In this document: piece by piece, positions 20,278 through 30,324 of the stretch
How the letters are laid out: each line of letters begins with the position of its first letter
Position numbering within the stretch: position 1 is the first letter of the stretch
NCBI RefSeq assembly: GCF_000150955.2
Contig: NC_011674.1
Span: 248,001-312,000, forward strand
DNA length: 64,000 nt
Direction: 5' to 3'
From: Phaeodactylum tricornutum CCAP 1055/1
Taxonomy: Eukaryota > Bacillariophyta > Bacillariophyceae > Surirellales > Neidiaceae
Translations under genes and position numbers: made by a program
The notes under the pieces: generated by a model
Told to the model about the DNA's origin: nothing
What the model saw: the letters and a program-made list of their open reading frames with translations, nothing else
Database searches by the model: none

Positions 20278-21561
20278 ATGAAGGAAGGCCCTCGTCGAAG
20301 GCGGAGACAGAGCGTGGAGATTCTGTATTTGTCTCTTGTCGCCGGTTCATCAGCGGTGTCTGCCTTTCAGCCACTACACGCTCAGAGCCGCACATATCCA
20401 CGGCGTACATCTCTACCTGGACCTCCCCGGAAGCGCACATCATCCGTTGAAGTACAGATGAGTTCTCCAGGAGTCCGCGTGCCCCGGGCAAGCGTGCGCG
20501 TAGCGATTGATCAACCACTGATCTCTGATACGTTCTTCACGAAAGGGGCGGCAGCCAAAGCCACGGCCCGTACCGGTATTTTACAAACCGTCACAGGCGC
20601 GCTAAGCGCAATCTCGTTGCGGACTGTATTGACGACCGTTTTTGTGGCGTTGCTAGCTACGATATTAGTACGGAGTTCAAGCTCCATTGCGGAGACGTTG
20701 GGCAAAACGTTTCGACTCGTTTCGGGGCGTGTGCAACGAGTCTGGGAACGATTTCAGCGTGTCGACGAAGGCATTCCAATGCCCTTTGACGAGAAAGCCA
20801 ATGACGGGTGGGGTATCTGCACCCTCAAATCCAAGGAACGGTTGGGAAAGTCCAACTTTATGCAATACACTTTCGATCTCCCGGAACCGGACTATGTTTT
20901 GCCACTCGACTTGGGACAGCAAATCAGTATGATGTGCTTGGATGACGATGGTGACGTCGCCCAGGGAGACTTTTTCTCCTACAACCTTTCGGCCAGTCCG
21001 AAACCCGGTTCCTTTACGATTCTTTTCCCCACGGGCAGTCACGAAGAGAACACATGCAGCATCGGTTCGAGCGGGGCCAACTTTCTACGTGCTTTGAAGC
21101 AAGACGTAAAGGTTGGCGACGAAATCGCATTGAAACCGGGACCGATAAAGCTGTCCTATCGCGGACAATACTTGCCAGTGACAGGTATGGTTTATATAGC
21201 ATGCGGTACTGGCATTGTACCAGTTCTGGACCAGGTTCGCGCAGTTTTACCTGCCGACTCGAGCAGTGTCACGAGTGTTTCTGTTGTATGGATCAACGAG
21301 GAAGCCAAGGACTTCGATGTCACCGCGGAACTTTTGGAAAAAGAATATTACAAGTACAGCAAAAAGCTGGCAGTATCGTGTGTAGTAGACAACACGATGC
21401 AACGACAATCGTTGGGGGATAATACTGAGGTCCACGCTGCTGTACCCGATTTCACACAAGGAACCATGGCCGTCATCGCGGGCCCCTCGGACATGGCAAA
21501 GAAGGCAATAGCTTTCTTGGAAAATCGAGGATACCCTCGGGATACTATTTGTGTTTTGTGA
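20278..21561 (+). CDS. Ferredoxin reductase-fold oxidoreductase, plastid-targeted
   Basis: The protein is 427 residues. Residues 1-30 form a basic signal peptide ending VSAF|QP, the plastid import motif, then a transit-like Arg/Pro/Ser-rich stretch and a membrane segment near residues 105-135 (ISLRTVLTTVFVALLATIL). From residue 175 the FAD-binding barrel and NAD(P)-binding domain of the FNR/cytochrome b5 reductase superfamily follow: ISMMCLDDD, FSYNLSASPKPGSFTILF, GQYLPVTGMVYIACGTGIVP (the ACGTGIVP nucleotide loop) and a terminal RDTICVL. The classical FAD motif RxYS is replaced by FSYN. It probably transfers electrons at a plastid membrane; partner unknown. Confidence 0.7.
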   Translation: MKEGPRRRRRQSVEILYLSLVAGSSAVSAFQPLHAQSRTYPRRTSLPGPPRKRTSSVEVQMSSPGVRVPRASVRVAIDQPLISDTFFTKGAAAKATARTGILQTVTGALSAISLRTVLTTVFVALLATILVRSSSSIAETLGKTFRLVSGRVQRVWERFQRVDEGIPMPFDEKANDGWGICTLKSKERLGKSNFMQYTFDLPEPDYVLPLDLGQQISMMCLDDDGDVAQGDFFSYNLSASPKPGSFTILFPTGSHEENTCSIGSSGANFLRALKQDVKVGDEIALKPGPIKLSYRGQYLPVTGMVYIACGTGIVPVLDQVRAVLPADSSSVTSVSVVWINEEAKDFDVTAELLEKEYYKYSKKLAVSCVVDNTMQRQSLGDNTEVHAAVPDFTQGTMAVIAGPSDMAKKAIAFLENRGYPRDTICVL

Positions 21562-21710
21562 ACGCCGCTGTCATTTATTTAGAATTATTAAAAGCGCTAC
21601 AGGGATTACTTAAATTGTGGAGCAAATATGTAGTAAGACATAAAAGGTAGGCTTTGTACGGAAGTTGAAAGTACTGTAAGCAACATGGCTTTTGAGAACG
21701 GCTTTTGGCT

Positions 21711-23219
21711 TCAAATATAGCTTGCTAGATAGAACAGGACCGAAATAAGACCGTCGACTACCGCCTTGTCCGTTGCTTCCGCATCCCTCCCTTCCGTCCG
21801 ATAAACTTTCCAGCCTCGCCTCAGTTGAATGTAGCTTCCTATAGTTGCCAAAGCGAGTTGACGGCAACTGCCCAACGCAGACTTTGAAATGGCCCGCAAT
21901 GACGTGGTCGTGGAGACATCCGGAGTCAAAAAATAAGGAATCAGCCGAGCGAGCGGTCCTGACAGAGCCAAAGCCGACGCTATCGCTGTAGCTCCCAAAG
22001 CCACGAGGGTGGCGAAGCGCCGCCCGTATACTACTGGGACTGTCTGTACGTTGGCCTGCAGGTCATTGACCACATCGTTGCAGTCCATGAGGATTTCACG
22101 CCCCAAAATACCCCAAAATAGCATCACAATCAGTCGCCAAAGCCTCGGAACCCCCAGTACCTGCCAATTCCACGAGGCCTTATTGTACAATATGTGCAGA
22201 GCAGCCGATCCTGAAGTCAAGGGACTCAATGCTATCAATGATGCACACGTTACATTTTTGATCCATGTAACTGGTTTCAAGTATTGCGTGTACCAGTAGG
22301 TCATCATGAGCCCTACCACGACCGACAAGCGGGTGGGAATACCCGGCAAGAATGCTACACTTAAGAGAGCCGCAGCATACAGATAACCCAAAAAGCGTTT
22401 CGCAACCGCCAAGGGTAGGTCCCCACTCACCAGAGGTTTCATTCTGTTGCGATCGCGTCCCAGCTTGGCGTCGTAGTAATCATTAACAATCATACTTGTT
22501 GAAGACGTCAACAAGAGTGCTGCGAGTACAACGTACATACTGGGAGTCGCCGCAACCATGGTCCAATACACAGAGGCCGGTAGCGAATCGGGCAAAGCCA
22601 GCTTAATCCCTAGCATATGTAACATGACTATACTCGGAAAGTTCGACGGCCGCGTCAGATGAAAAAGGGTTCCGAGACGGTTCCCTACCGTCGGTGTCTT
22701 TTCATCTACAGAACTGTCAAGAAAGGACGGTGGTACCGCGAACTGTGGCGTGTCTGAAAATTTTACACCGCCCGAACCGGATACGTCAGCTGCGGTGGTG
22801 GATTGATGCAGTGAAGCTGCGAGCGGGATGGAATGTGCGCTTTCACCAAAAGATTCCAGGCTTGTTTCCGCCCCATCCACTTTGTCAAGCTCTTTTGGTA
22901 AACCGACATTATCATCGTCGTTTTCTTGCGTTTGTTTTGTACTGGTAGACGCAAGCGCCAGGACCAGCAACGTCATGTCTCCCTCAGAACGTCTAGGAAA
23001 CCGGGAACCGACTGACCCAAGAATACGCCGTCGCAAGAGCAAGCGAGGGCGGCGTCGGCGCTGCTGCTTCAGATCCCAAGGTCGACGTAGCTCCGCATTA
23101 AAAGCGAGACCTGGAGCGGGGCAGTAAGAAAGTAGAGATAGTAAAACCACAATCAACATCTTTGGTCCTTGAGAGGATGCTCGCTTATTCGAGGATTGAA
23201 GTCGAAGTGGCATCGCCAT
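21711..23219 (-). CDS. UbiA-family prenyltransferase, plastid-targeted
   Basis: The protein is 502 residues. It starts with a signal peptide (MLIVVLLSLLSYCPAPGLAF|NAE) carrying the plastid motif, then a 170-residue low-complexity spacer. The membrane domain starts near residue 190. The first aspartate motif NDYYDAKLGRD (near residue 245, followed by RMKPLVSG) and the second MDCNDVVNDLQA are both present, so both Mg-diphosphate sites look intact. Eight to nine membrane helices are predicted by eye. Family members attach prenyl chains to aromatic rings (tocopherol, plastoquinone, phylloquinone) or form chlorophyll side chains; this one is not assigned to a branch. The start is the first ATG (23219); a second at 23213 is in frame. 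Confidence 0.8.
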   Translation of the reverse strand: MAMPLRLQSSNKRASSQGPKMLIVVLLSLLSYCPAPGLAFNAELRRPWDLKQQRRRRPRLLLRRRILGSVGSRFPRRSEGDMTLLVLALASTSTKQTQENDDDNVGLPKELDKVDGAETSLESFGESAHSIPLAASLHQSTTAADVSGSGGVKFSDTPQFAVPPSFLDSSVDEKTPTVGNRLGTLFHLTRPSNFPSIVMLHMLGIKLALPDSLPASVYWTMVAATPSMYVVLAALLLTSSTSMIVNDYYDAKLGRDRNRMKPLVSGDLPLAVAKRFLGYLYAAALLSVAFLPGIPTRLSVVVGLMMTYWYTQYLKPVTWIKNVTCASLIALSPLTSGSAALHILYNKASWNWQVLGVPRLWRLIVMLFWGILGREILMDCNDVVNDLQANVQTVPVVYGRRFATLVALGATAIASALALSGPLARLIPYFLTPDVSTTTSLRAISKSALGSCRQLALATIGSYIQLRRGWKVYRTEGRDAEATDKAVVDGLISVLFYLASYI

Positions 23220-24000
23220 GTGGCCCAAGGTTGCCAGGATTTCTGTCCTTTCAAAATAAAAGCCTGATCGGCCTTTTCAACAGTAAAGCAAAACGAAACA
23301 AAATGGACAGGCCAACCTTGGCTGCTCTTTACAGTCAACGTTGATTTTTGATACCACCACAATAGTGAAGTAGTGCTTCCTATTTTTGTAACCGCAATGT
23401 TATATGGAACCCATCACTGTCAGATATAAGCTGTCAGTTAGCAGAACCCTGCCGAATCGTCGATTCTAGAATGGCTTGCGTGAAGCCGCGGTTTATCCAT
23501 GACTCGTTCGACTTCGAGTTCAAAAATATTGGGCCAGTCACGTGTTTATTTGCATTCCCGAATAATCTTACCGCTTTACTTGATTTGGAAGTCACCATCC
23601 GCCGCCGGCGGCTCGCTCGAGTAAGCTCTCGGCTCCGTGTCGCAAGCCGAACGACAACCGGCATCGAAGGAACCACAGTTGCATGAATATCACTTAAGGT
23701 GGGTGTATACGCGTCGCTTTATTTCCTTTTTCGTCGATATGAGGTAGTCTAGAAAAGCTGGGCAAGTGGACTGGAATCACGGAAATTTTCTGCGAGATGG
23801 CGGAACAGAAGCCGGAAGTATCCCAACAGGGCAGGGCGTTCCATCATCTGAGCTGCTGTGTCCGGAAACCTCCGCCATTCCGACGATTTTGCAATCTGTA
23901 GACTACCATTTGATTTTTTCTGCTGCGTTTATGCGGCGAATTTCAGCCTCTCACGTATTTATTTGTTTCTAACAGACTGTCCAAACACAACTAGAAAACA
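23220..24000. other. Divergent gap (UbiA / L35)
   Basis: A 71-codon ATG-started open frame lies at 23471-23686 (plus), with no recognisable content. A pyrimidine-rich TTTCTAACAG ends 26 nt before the L35 ATG and might close a 5' UTR intron. Confidence 0.4.
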
Positions 24001-24366
24001 ATGGTGAAAGCTCACGAACTCCGTAATTTGAACAAGGATGAACTCCTGAAGACCCTAACGGACTTGCGTAAGGAGCTTTCCGAATTGCACGTTGCCAAGG
24101 TAACGGATGGAGCCGCTTCTAAGGTTGCCAAGATCAAGGGCGTCCGCAAGTCGATTGCACGTGTTTTGACTGTACACAATCAGCAACAAAAAGAGGGACT
24201 CCGCAAGGCGGCCGCTGGCGCCAAGTACAAGTCCAAGGACCTGCGAGTCAAGACGACCCGTGCAAAGCGTCGCGCTCTTTCCAAGTCGGAACTGAAGCAA
24301 AAGACTCACAAGCAGTGCAGACGGGAAGCTGCCTTTCCCAAAGTCAAGTTCGCCATCAAGGCATAA
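24001..24366 (+). CDS. RPL35: 60S ribosomal protein L35 (uL29)
   Basis: The protein is 121 residues, single exon. The eukaryotic L35 pattern is intact: [15 protein letters not shown], the helix [37 protein letters not shown] (the L29 signature), and the basic C-terminus. Human L35 is 123 residues. It lies at the exit tunnel of the large subunit. Codon use is strongly biased, as expected for a highly expressed gene. Confidence 0.97.
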   Translation: MVKAHELRNLNKDELLKTLTDLRKELSELHVAKVTDGAASKVAKIKGVRKSIARVLTVHNQQQKEGLRKAAAGAKYKSKDLRVKTTRAKRRALSKSELKQKTHKQCRREAAFPKVKFAIKA

Positions 24367-24733
24367 ATTACTCTAAGCCGACTTTTCGCTTCACAGTCTA
24401 TCATATTGATGCTTCTTTCTTTGACTAGCGTTATATGTACTATGATTTGACGAAGATTTGCTATCATGCTAACTGACATGTGAGAAAATCGAAACTCCAA
24501 AAAAGTGTAGGAACAATGATCAGACCCCTACCTAGTCTGTAACGCATGCAATACGATTATTCACGTAGGGTTTCGCTGCGATTTTTAGAAATTACCCGTT
24601 GCTCACGACACAGACCCACATTTCAACGCAGGCTCACCAAACTAGCCTTGCGATACGCAACATCTTGAATGCTTTGCCTGCGGTGCCGCTGATTCCTTCA
24701 GCGGCTGGATTCGCATGTTTCCGTGAAAAAAAG
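24367..24733. other. Intergenic between L35 and the RRM gene
   Basis: Nothing supported is seen here; it should hold the L35 3' UTR and the promoter of the next gene. Confidence 0.5.
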
Positions 24734-26093
24734 ATGAACGGAGAGCGGTCCTTTCTTGGGTTGGGGTACAACCTTAGTATCAGTACTCAAGACAGTGACA
24801 CTCACCCGAATCGCGTAGCGCACGATAGACCTTCGTCGGAACAAGCTGCCGATCATGCCGAATCCCTAATGAAGCAATACTTATTGCAGTGCTTAGAGTA
24901 CCACGAAGAGCAGGAAAATGTACGAAATCAACAGACGCAAGGCGACAGGCCGACGTCGCAGTCGTCCTTTGTCCCGGCTTCGCAAGCTCCCGTCGCTTTT
25001 GATCCAATAAGAGACAACAGCTCTAAATATACTAATACAGAGGAAGCAGGGCTGTCTGTAGCCGATCAGAATACTGCAAATGCGGAAGTACAAATCGAGG
25101 CCGCCAAGCTGCGCGCCCAGGAGATTTTGGTACGATTTTCCCAGCAACAGCACAGTCTGTTGCAAGTTCCGGCGGAAGTCAGCGTGTTGGAGAGCGACAA
25201 CATTCTACTACCATCCTTATTTGCAGAACAGCGAGTTCGGGGGCTACAACGTGAAGAGGAACGCAAAAACATTGCCTTGCTAAAGAATTTCGAATACGTT
25301 GCTCGAAAGCAATCTGAACAGCTTCAGCGCCTTGCCGCTCAAGTGGAGCAGGCTCGGCAAGCAGAAGCGCACGCTCATAGTTTGTATCAGCAGCAATTGA
25401 AAGAGCGGCATAAACGCCAATTGCATCAAGCAGATTTGCAATCGCAAGCCGGGATCGGCACGTTGAAACGCGCACGAGCGGAAAAAAGCAAAGAAAAGGC
25501 CGGTCACGTTCCGCAAACGGCAGCTCGTACGGTCGCTGTTTATCTCACGGGCTTGCCTGTGGACGGTTCGGTCCGGCCGGAATACATCGCAGGCCTTTTT
25601 TCATCGTACGAAAAAGTCGTCAAGACGCATTTTTACCGAGACAAGAAGTCCGGGGAGTTGAAGGGCGATGGGCTGGTTGTTTTCGAATTGTCAGCGTCGG
25701 CTCTGTTGGATAGTGGGGAAAACCTAGTCCAAAGCATTTGCGTACAGGTACGTGTGCAGGCCTTATATATGATAATTAACTGATCCAGGAGAGAAAGCTA
25801 CATTGGCTACCTTCTCTAACAGACTTTTATTGGCGTTAATAAAGATGAACGGTGCCGAGTTACCTTGTGGTAGTGTATTGAATGTGCAGGCTGCCAACTC
25901 CAACCGCAAAGGCAAAAAACAGCTAGAAAAAGATTCTTCTGACTATGGATCTGGCGCCACACTGCTTGCTAAATCCATGGAGCGCAGCAAAAGCAGCACG
26001 GAGTCAACCATCGCGGAAGTTGGAATGAAAAATGAGCAAGTGTTGCCAAGTCAAACCGACAAAGATCTAGACGAGTTCTTTGATGCTTTGTAG
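24734..26093 (+). CDS. RRM protein, Tat-SF1/CUS2-like
   Basis: Two exons are read: 24734-25747 and 25845-26093, intron 97 nt with a branch-like CTAAC and an acceptor at AATAAAG. The joined protein is 420 residues. Residues 1-130 are low complexity; residues 130-250 form a Gln-rich coiled coil. The RRM spans about 265-355: VAVYLTGLPVDG (RNP2), then GELKGDGLVVFEL (RNP1) and, after the intron, MNGAELPCGSVLNVQAAN, which completes the last helix and strand. That closure was what decided the acceptor; the more upstream AG is out of phase. The long loop before RNP1 resembles Tat-SF1/Cus2 factors that work with U2 snRNP. The tail is Lys- and Ser-rich. Start is the first in-frame ATG. Confidence 0.6.
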
Positions 26094-26714
26094 CAGAAAG
26101 AAAACCCTAACAGTGATCCTAGAATACACACAGACTTTCTACGAGGGGTTGCGAAACCTTCTATTAGCTTTTGCGTGGTGTACACACAATGAGACCCGCG
26201 ATCACGGTAGCTATCCGTCTCGAAGACAGTCTAACATTAAGGCTGTTCATGCATGCGTACGACTGCATCAGACTTTTCCGAATCGAGGGTTCTCCGGCTG
26301 GGCAGCTTTATTTAACATTGAATTTCTTTGATGGGTTCATTTATTGCTAGCTGAGTCATGGTGACGACAAATTTGAATCGAACGCAGATTTCGGTACAAG
26401 CTGCGGGGCATCGACATCACGAGGCGAAAGACATGAACACATCGCCTGTGCTTGCTCAGGCGGCCAATTAAATCCATTGATTGGCTTTTTTTTCGTTTCG
26501 GCGTTGCCATCATCGATTGTCGGCTCGTTTCCGACACCAACTGCGTCCCATTCCTTCTTGTACTCGGCTGAAGTGATCCTCTAGACCAACAAAAACACCA
26601 TCATCAAGCCAAATTAATACCTTTCCTTCGTCACCGCCAAACGAATCTCTAAGCAGAGGAATTAACAGACTCGCCCAAGAAATTCACCCACGAACCCGAT
26701 TGCTATCCATAAAA
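26094..26714. other. Intergenic; possible minus-strand reading frame
   Basis: The minus strand is open for 74 codons at 26356-26580, preceded by a pyrimidine-rich AG that could be an acceptor; no start exon is convincing. The rest holds a 3' UTR and the thioredoxin promoter. Confidence 0.3.
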
Positions 26715-27407
26715 ATGCATTCTAAAACATCCCATCAAAGACACTTGCGGCGTCGAGGCGTTCTCATTTTCTTCCTGTTGGTATCTACTTTGACCGAGGC
26801 TTTCCAGGTTGCACGAACTCGATCAAGATTTCCGTCCTGTCCGATATCCGGAGGCGCTACCTCTGCTACAATTTTGTACTATTCAAATACTACGGATGGA
26901 TCGGAAGTAGCGCAACGTAGCTTCCAAGATCGCATGCGAGAACTCGCACTACCGACAAAGAATTTGAAAACCAATTCTCGAGGTCCCTCCACGAAGTATG
27001 ACGTACAAGAGATCACTTCTTTGGCACAATATAAGCGCATCGTGGGTGACGAACCTTCCAAGCTGTCCGTCGTTCGATTCTACGCTCCCTGGTGCCGAGC
27101 ATGCAAAGCAGTGGCGCCTGCGTATTACAGTTTGAGCAAAAAATATTCTAACTATGACGTGCAGTTTTTGCAAGTTCCTGTCACACGTGAGACAACCTCG
27201 CTCCACCAAGGCTTGGAAATCCCTTCGATACCGTTCGCCCACGTCTACCACCCTGTGGGTGGTTTGGTAGAAGAATTACGCTTCACAAGAAAGCATGTGA
27301 CTGGATTTGATCAGATTTTACAGTCGTACAAAGATCGTTCATGTACCTTGCCCACGGACGTGGATCCAGACACAGGTGTCTTTTGTGCACCGTATGAGCG
27401 AACTTAA
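26715..27407 (+). CDS. Plastid-type thioredoxin domain protein
   Basis: The protein is 230 residues. Residues 1-33 form a signal peptide (GVLIFFLLVSTLTEAF|QVA) with the plastid motif. The thioredoxin fold covers residues 110-210: RFYAPWCRACKAVAP with the redox pair Cys-Arg-Ala-Cys, then QVPVTRETT and a cis-Pro segment (IPSIPFAHV). The active site WCRAC differs from the common WCGPC, as in thioredoxin-like HCF164 or CDSP families. Start is the first ATG, giving the signal peptide. Confidence 0.8.
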   Translation: MHSKTSHQRHLRRRGVLIFFLLVSTLTEAFQVARTRSRFPSCPISGGATSATILYYSNTTDGSEVAQRSFQDRMRELALPTKNLKTNSRGPSTKYDVQEITSLAQYKRIVGDEPSKLSVVRFYAPWCRACKAVAPAYYSLSKKYSNYDVQFLQVPVTRETTSLHQGLEIPSIPFAHVYHPVGGLVEELRFTRKHVTGFDQILQSYKDRSCTLPTDVDPDTGVFCAPYERT

Positions 27408-28349
27408 TCTGTGTATCAGGCGCAACCCCGAGATTCGACAACTTGTTTCACTCCAGGCTCTGTTGACCCTCAAGTTTGGCCTTGCATGCGTTTAACAACA
27501 CTTATTTTAGTTCGCGTTCTTCGCTGCTCAGCATAGAGAAAAAGTAAACTAGATGTGTTGGTAGATGTTCTATCTTCCTTTCTACTTCTGACGCCGTAGA
27601 GTTCTCGAAGATTTTGCGAAAATTAGCTTCATCGTTTTCTACAGCTCCTGTCCCGCAATCACCGTCGTTGCAGGCACATCATTCTGCTTTGGGAGTGCTT
27701 ATCCTGACTCGCAGCTTCACACTCGTCGGTTTTTACGCCGTCACAGGTACAGCAGTTTTTCTTTCACAATTGTGCTTTTCTCCATAAAACATTTCCCCAG
27801 GCAAAGGATTTTGATCGTTATTTGCACCCCGCACTGATCCTTTACACATCATTGCTTTTGAAGTAATGGTTCTGGAATGAAATGTCTTTTCGACGAGCTG
27901 TCATGATAGAACGAATAGACGTCCCTGCAGACGATCCATCGAGCTTTGTGGAGTCCGAGGTCGTCGTGTACAGTTTCATTCCATGTAACATTGCATTGGA
28001 TTTCTTCCTTTATTCTTATTATTATGAGAAAGCGGGTGTTTCCTTGCAGTAATGCAAAGAGAAATAGGTAGTTTTATGAGATTCGAGCTTATGGTATGTG
28101 CGCAAGAAAACTTTGTATGCTGACATCAGCTACTAGTACAGGTAATCGAAAGCAAGACACTCCGCGTTAGGAATATCGATCACAAGTGATTTTCGCGTAA
28201 GTGATCCAACGTAAGTCACTGTCAGTTGTGATTGACAGTGAAAAATGTGAATGCAAAGAATTAATTTGCCGGCACAATTGTGGCAATTATCCGCACTAAC
28301 TACCTTTTAAAAAACTCATATGCAGTGGAAAGGACAAAATCTTTTCCTG
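27408..28349. other. Long convergent gap with inverted repeat; no supported gene
   Basis: The minus strand carries short open pieces (27502-27650 and around 27850-28015) with protein-like composition, but I could not link them by in-phase splice sites. The perfect inverted repeat TCACTGTCA / TGACAGTGA lies at 28216-28241. Confidence 0.4.
28216..28241. repeat. Inverted repeat TCACTGTCA / TGACAGTGA
   Basis: Two perfect 9-bp arms at 28216-28224 and 28233-28241 are separated by 8 nt. The arms are the core of the motif that recurs in other gaps of the window. Confidence 0.85.
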
Positions 28350-29375
28350 TCATCGACGTGATTCGTCAGCGTTTCTAATGTTCCCAGCCTGAAACAAACC
28401 ATGCCGTTCCAATAGTGCCTGTTTCCGCTCACCTACCAGTCGAGCAAATTCATTCTTACTGGAAAATGTAAACGGGACTTCGTAGAAAAACGTTAAAATG
28501 TCTTTCTTCTCTCCGGGCTCCAAGGCTTCGGCACCATGCCATGATCGTGGATCCGGGCTACCGTCCGCTGCGATACCAAAGAATGCTGTAATGTACCCTT
28601 GACGAGGTAAAACCCGAAAGCCAAATGAAGATGCTTCGTTTCTTTTATATACGTGCCAAGCTGCTTCGTCTATCTGACGACACTTGGTATCCCTTTCGTC
28701 GAAGCCGGTGTGGTGAGTATTGGTATCCAACAACTCCTCTGCGGCCAGGAGAAGCTCAGCTTCGCGCTCTCTATTCGAAACACTTTTGGAAACAGTCGTG
28801 ATGGATTTGGCCAACGGAAATGTTGTCGCCGATGAATCGCAGTCAGTCAAATACAATAAGACTGTCAAGTATCGAAACAGGAATCCATTGTTGGTGTCTA
28901 CATGTAGACCATCCGGCAGAAGAGCTTCAACCGAGTCGATTGGTGCGTCGCTAGAAGTGTACGTCAGGTAGCGGGGCAAGACAGGCGCTTCACCGCACGG
29001 ACGAGCGAGAATGTCATCCAAAAAATGCTGGGTTCGCTGTAAAATTTGAGCGCCCCGAGAAAAAGTTTCTTCCATCTCAACCGTGCCAGATGGTGACAGA
29101 TTCTGCTGACAGTAGTGTGAAATGATTGAACATTCATCCTCGGTCAACAATGGCTGCGATGACACAAGTATAAGGGGCCAAGCCGAAAGCGGGATCAGCG
29201 AATTTTGGGCGCCATTCGAAAGTTTTCTTTCATGCTTAATCAGGCGCTTCACATCAACAGTTGATGATTGGATTGCGACACTGCTACCTGGTCCAGCCTG
29301 GAAGGCCAAGGTTCCAGCATGCTTTAGGGAAGCGACCGCTAAGCACAAAATAAAGAAAGGTGTAGCTTTTGTCAT
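28350..29375 (-). CDS. 2-oxoglutarate/Fe(II)-dependent oxygenase (prolyl 4-hydroxylase type)
   Basis: The protein is 341 residues. Residues 1-26 form a signal peptide ending TLAF|QAG, a plastid-type motif. The double-stranded helix domain lies at about 150-310. HVDTN provides the first His and Asp of the iron site, SWHGAEAL the distal His, and GEKKDIL the basic residue that binds 2-oxoglutarate. These enzymes hydroxylate prolyl residues or other substrates with O2 and 2-oxoglutarate. The long insertion between the two metal-binding halves (residues 190-245) is unusual. Plastid location for this family is an inference from the presequence only. Confidence 0.75.
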   Translation of the reverse strand: MTKATPFFILCLAVASLKHAGTLAFQAGPGSSVAIQSSTVDVKRLIKHERKLSNGAQNSLIPLSAWPLILVSSQPLLTEDECSIISHYCQQNLSPSGTVEMEETFSRGAQILQRTQHFLDDILARPCGEAPVLPRYLTYTSSDAPIDSVEALLPDGLHVDTNNGFLFRYLTVLLYLTDCDSSATTFPLAKSITTVSKSVSNREREAELLLAAEELLDTNTHHTGFDERDTKCRQIDEAAWHVYKRNEASSFGFRVLPRQGYITAFFGIAADGSPDPRSWHGAEALEPGEKKDILTFFYEVPFTFSSKNEFARLVGERKQALLERHGLFQAGNIRNADESRR

Positions 29376-30324
29376 TCTTTTGTGCGCACTCTTGAAGATA
29401 AGAAGTTTTCACCACGTTCGACTCCAAAACTTGGGTATCAGATGAATCAATGAACGGAGCGAATTGGCTAAGGTAGACGCATGATTTCCCGGTTTCTTTG
29501 ACTCCCAGCTCGAGACGGTTCAATATGACTTCGTTGTCTGAGCTGTTATGTTGTCGTTGTTTCTCACAGTTGTGATATGTCGGTCACCGACTCATTGACA
29601 GTGGTGATATGTTTACTTTCATTGACAGTAAATAAACCCCATTGGACGATAAAGTAGGTGTACAATTTGAATAAAGAGCTAAGATAGTCTTTTCGCCCAA
29701 GGAACTTGACGATTCGGATTTACTGTTAGATTTGCTCCATAACTAGAGAAGTATCTTCAGCTGCAATTGCTATTTTGATTCTTGTTATTGTAATGCAAGT
29801 GATGAATGGAGTTGTATTCTGGAGACTTTTTACAAACAAGAAGACTATGTAAGCCCATGGTTGATTACAGACCCAACGATAGTGATGAAGATGTGTGTTC
29901 ACTCACTGTGACAAGAAATGTTTGTGAGGGAACAGTGCCTTCCACCAGTCTGTTCATTTTCCGCTATCTGTGAAGCTACCATCCATGCCTTGCGAAATCT
30001 TCCGGCTTTCAAAAGATACGTATACGACAGGCTTGCATAAACATGTTTTTCAATTAATTACTCAAATTCTCTGCTAGGGAGCAACACCTAACGCTGGGTT
30101 TCGCCCGAAGAAACCAAGACAGGAGGCAGCAGAACTGTGGAAAGCAAAAGAAATCGAGATATTCGCACACATATACATTGCATCTCTAGGAAAGAGGGTC
30201 ACTCAATTTCCCAAACTTCATCTTCGTGTCGCGCAGCCTATCCTTCCACGCATTTTTTAGTGCCAAACCCTGTTTCATCAAAGATACGATTTGCTGTATT
30301 TACCCAGTTGATAACACTGCGAGA
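29376..30324. other. Divergent gap (oxygenase / GH3) with two TTGACAGT copies
   Basis: TTGACAGTGG at 29595 and TTGACAGTAA at 29622 lie about 220-250 bp upstream of the oxygenase start. No gene is seen. Confidence 0.5.

Noticed and set aside
23471-23686. 71-codon ATG-started frame between UbiA and L35
   Set aside because: No family, overlaps a similar antisense frame, and lies where 5' UTRs are expected.
27502-28015. Several open minus-strand pieces with protein-like content
   Set aside because: Their frames conflict and no GT-AG pairs of correct phase link them; one also overlaps an open plus-strand stretch. Short open runs are common at this base composition.
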